Positions 63,689 to 64,000 of a stretch of DNA of 64,000 bases are shown here, piece by piece. The stretch is taken from positions 124,001 to 188,000 of the forward strand of contig NZ_BNCK01000001.1 in the NCBI RefSeq assembly GCF_014656435.1, given 5' to 3'. A program made the position numbers and the translations under genes. Numbering within the stretch: the first letter of the stretch is position 1; each line of letters opens with the position of its first letter. Below the pieces are notes generated by a model, which was not told where the DNA came from, did not search any database, and worked only from the letters and a program-made list of their open reading frames with translations. The DNA comes from Thalassotalea marina (lineage in GTDB: Bacteria > Pseudomonadota > Gammaproteobacteria > Enterobacterales > Alteromonadaceae).

Positions 63689-64000
<312 letters not shown>

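Overview
The window is AT-rich bacterial chromosome (roughly 40% GC by eye) from a marine gammaproteobacterium. It is most likely an Alteromonadales member of the Colwelliaceae/Pseudoalteromonadaceae type. The reasons are four TonB-dependent receptors, a laminarin-type polysaccharide locus, a DUF3581 protein, a PutA without the N-terminal DNA-binding domain beside an Lrp-type regulator, HDOD proteins, and Fur- and Zur-like operators. I see no rRNA, tRNA or CRISPR. The assignment is inference from gene content.

Layout. 1-4.8 kb: two divergent TonB-dependent receptors, one behind a Fur-like box and one behind a Zur-like box. 4.8-19 kb: mostly housekeeping and stand-alone genes, namely an HD-GYP phosphodiesterase, two GNAT acetyltransferases, a TetR regulator divergent from an Old Yellow Enzyme with three copies of one palindromic operator between them, an M14 peptidase, RsgA, a DUF952-cupin fusion, a translationally coupled membrane-protein pair and an S9 peptidase. 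19.2-25.1 kb: an operon of ABC ATPase, TonB receptor and two DUF3526-like permeases behind three Zur-like boxes. 25.2-27.2 kb: a LytS/LytTR two-component pair. 27.5-37.6 kb: a laminarin locus of GH16 lipoprotein with four C-terminal repeats, TonB receptor, sugar MFS transporter and GH3 lipoprotein. 37.7-40.2 kb: modABC. 40.3-42.5 kb: an overlapping three-gene PepSY membrane operon behind a possible Fur box. 42.9-47.3 kb: putA and a divergent lrp-type gene. 47.5-50.1 kb: an M28 peptidase and an HDOD protein. 50.16-54.32 kb: an accessory island of small, unidirectional, mostly unknown genes. 54.6-64 kb: core genes (sodium symporter, methyltransferase, LysE, periplasmic DNA ligase, DUF3581, GIY-YIG, DUF2797, a second HDOD protein, a potassium channel) ending in a P-II gene cut by the window edge.

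Two parts deserve most attention. First, four near-matches to the gammaproteobacterial Zur box (15-bp core TGTTATANTATAACA) sit before exactly two transcription units. They tie an outer-membrane receptor at 2.7 kb and a receptor/ABC operon at 19.5-25.1 kb into one probable zinc-starvation response. That operon has no periplasmic binding protein, and its permeases look like the NosY/ABC-2 class with histidine-rich periplasmic loops, so its transport direction and cargo are open. Second, the island at 50.16-54.32 kb carries a short motif (consensus ATTGGAAT) at seven gene junctions, five of them 0-9 bases after a stop codon. An inverted copy lies at the left edge, where a tyrosine-recombinase-like frame has lost its 5' half. 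This looks like a modular gene array but lacks integron attC structure.

In the laminarin locus the GH16 enzyme would cut beta-1,3-glucan at the surface, the receptor import oligosaccharides, GH3 release glucose in the periplasm and the MFS protein take it into the cytoplasm. The genes are tightly ordered on one strand, with hairpins that may set relative expression.
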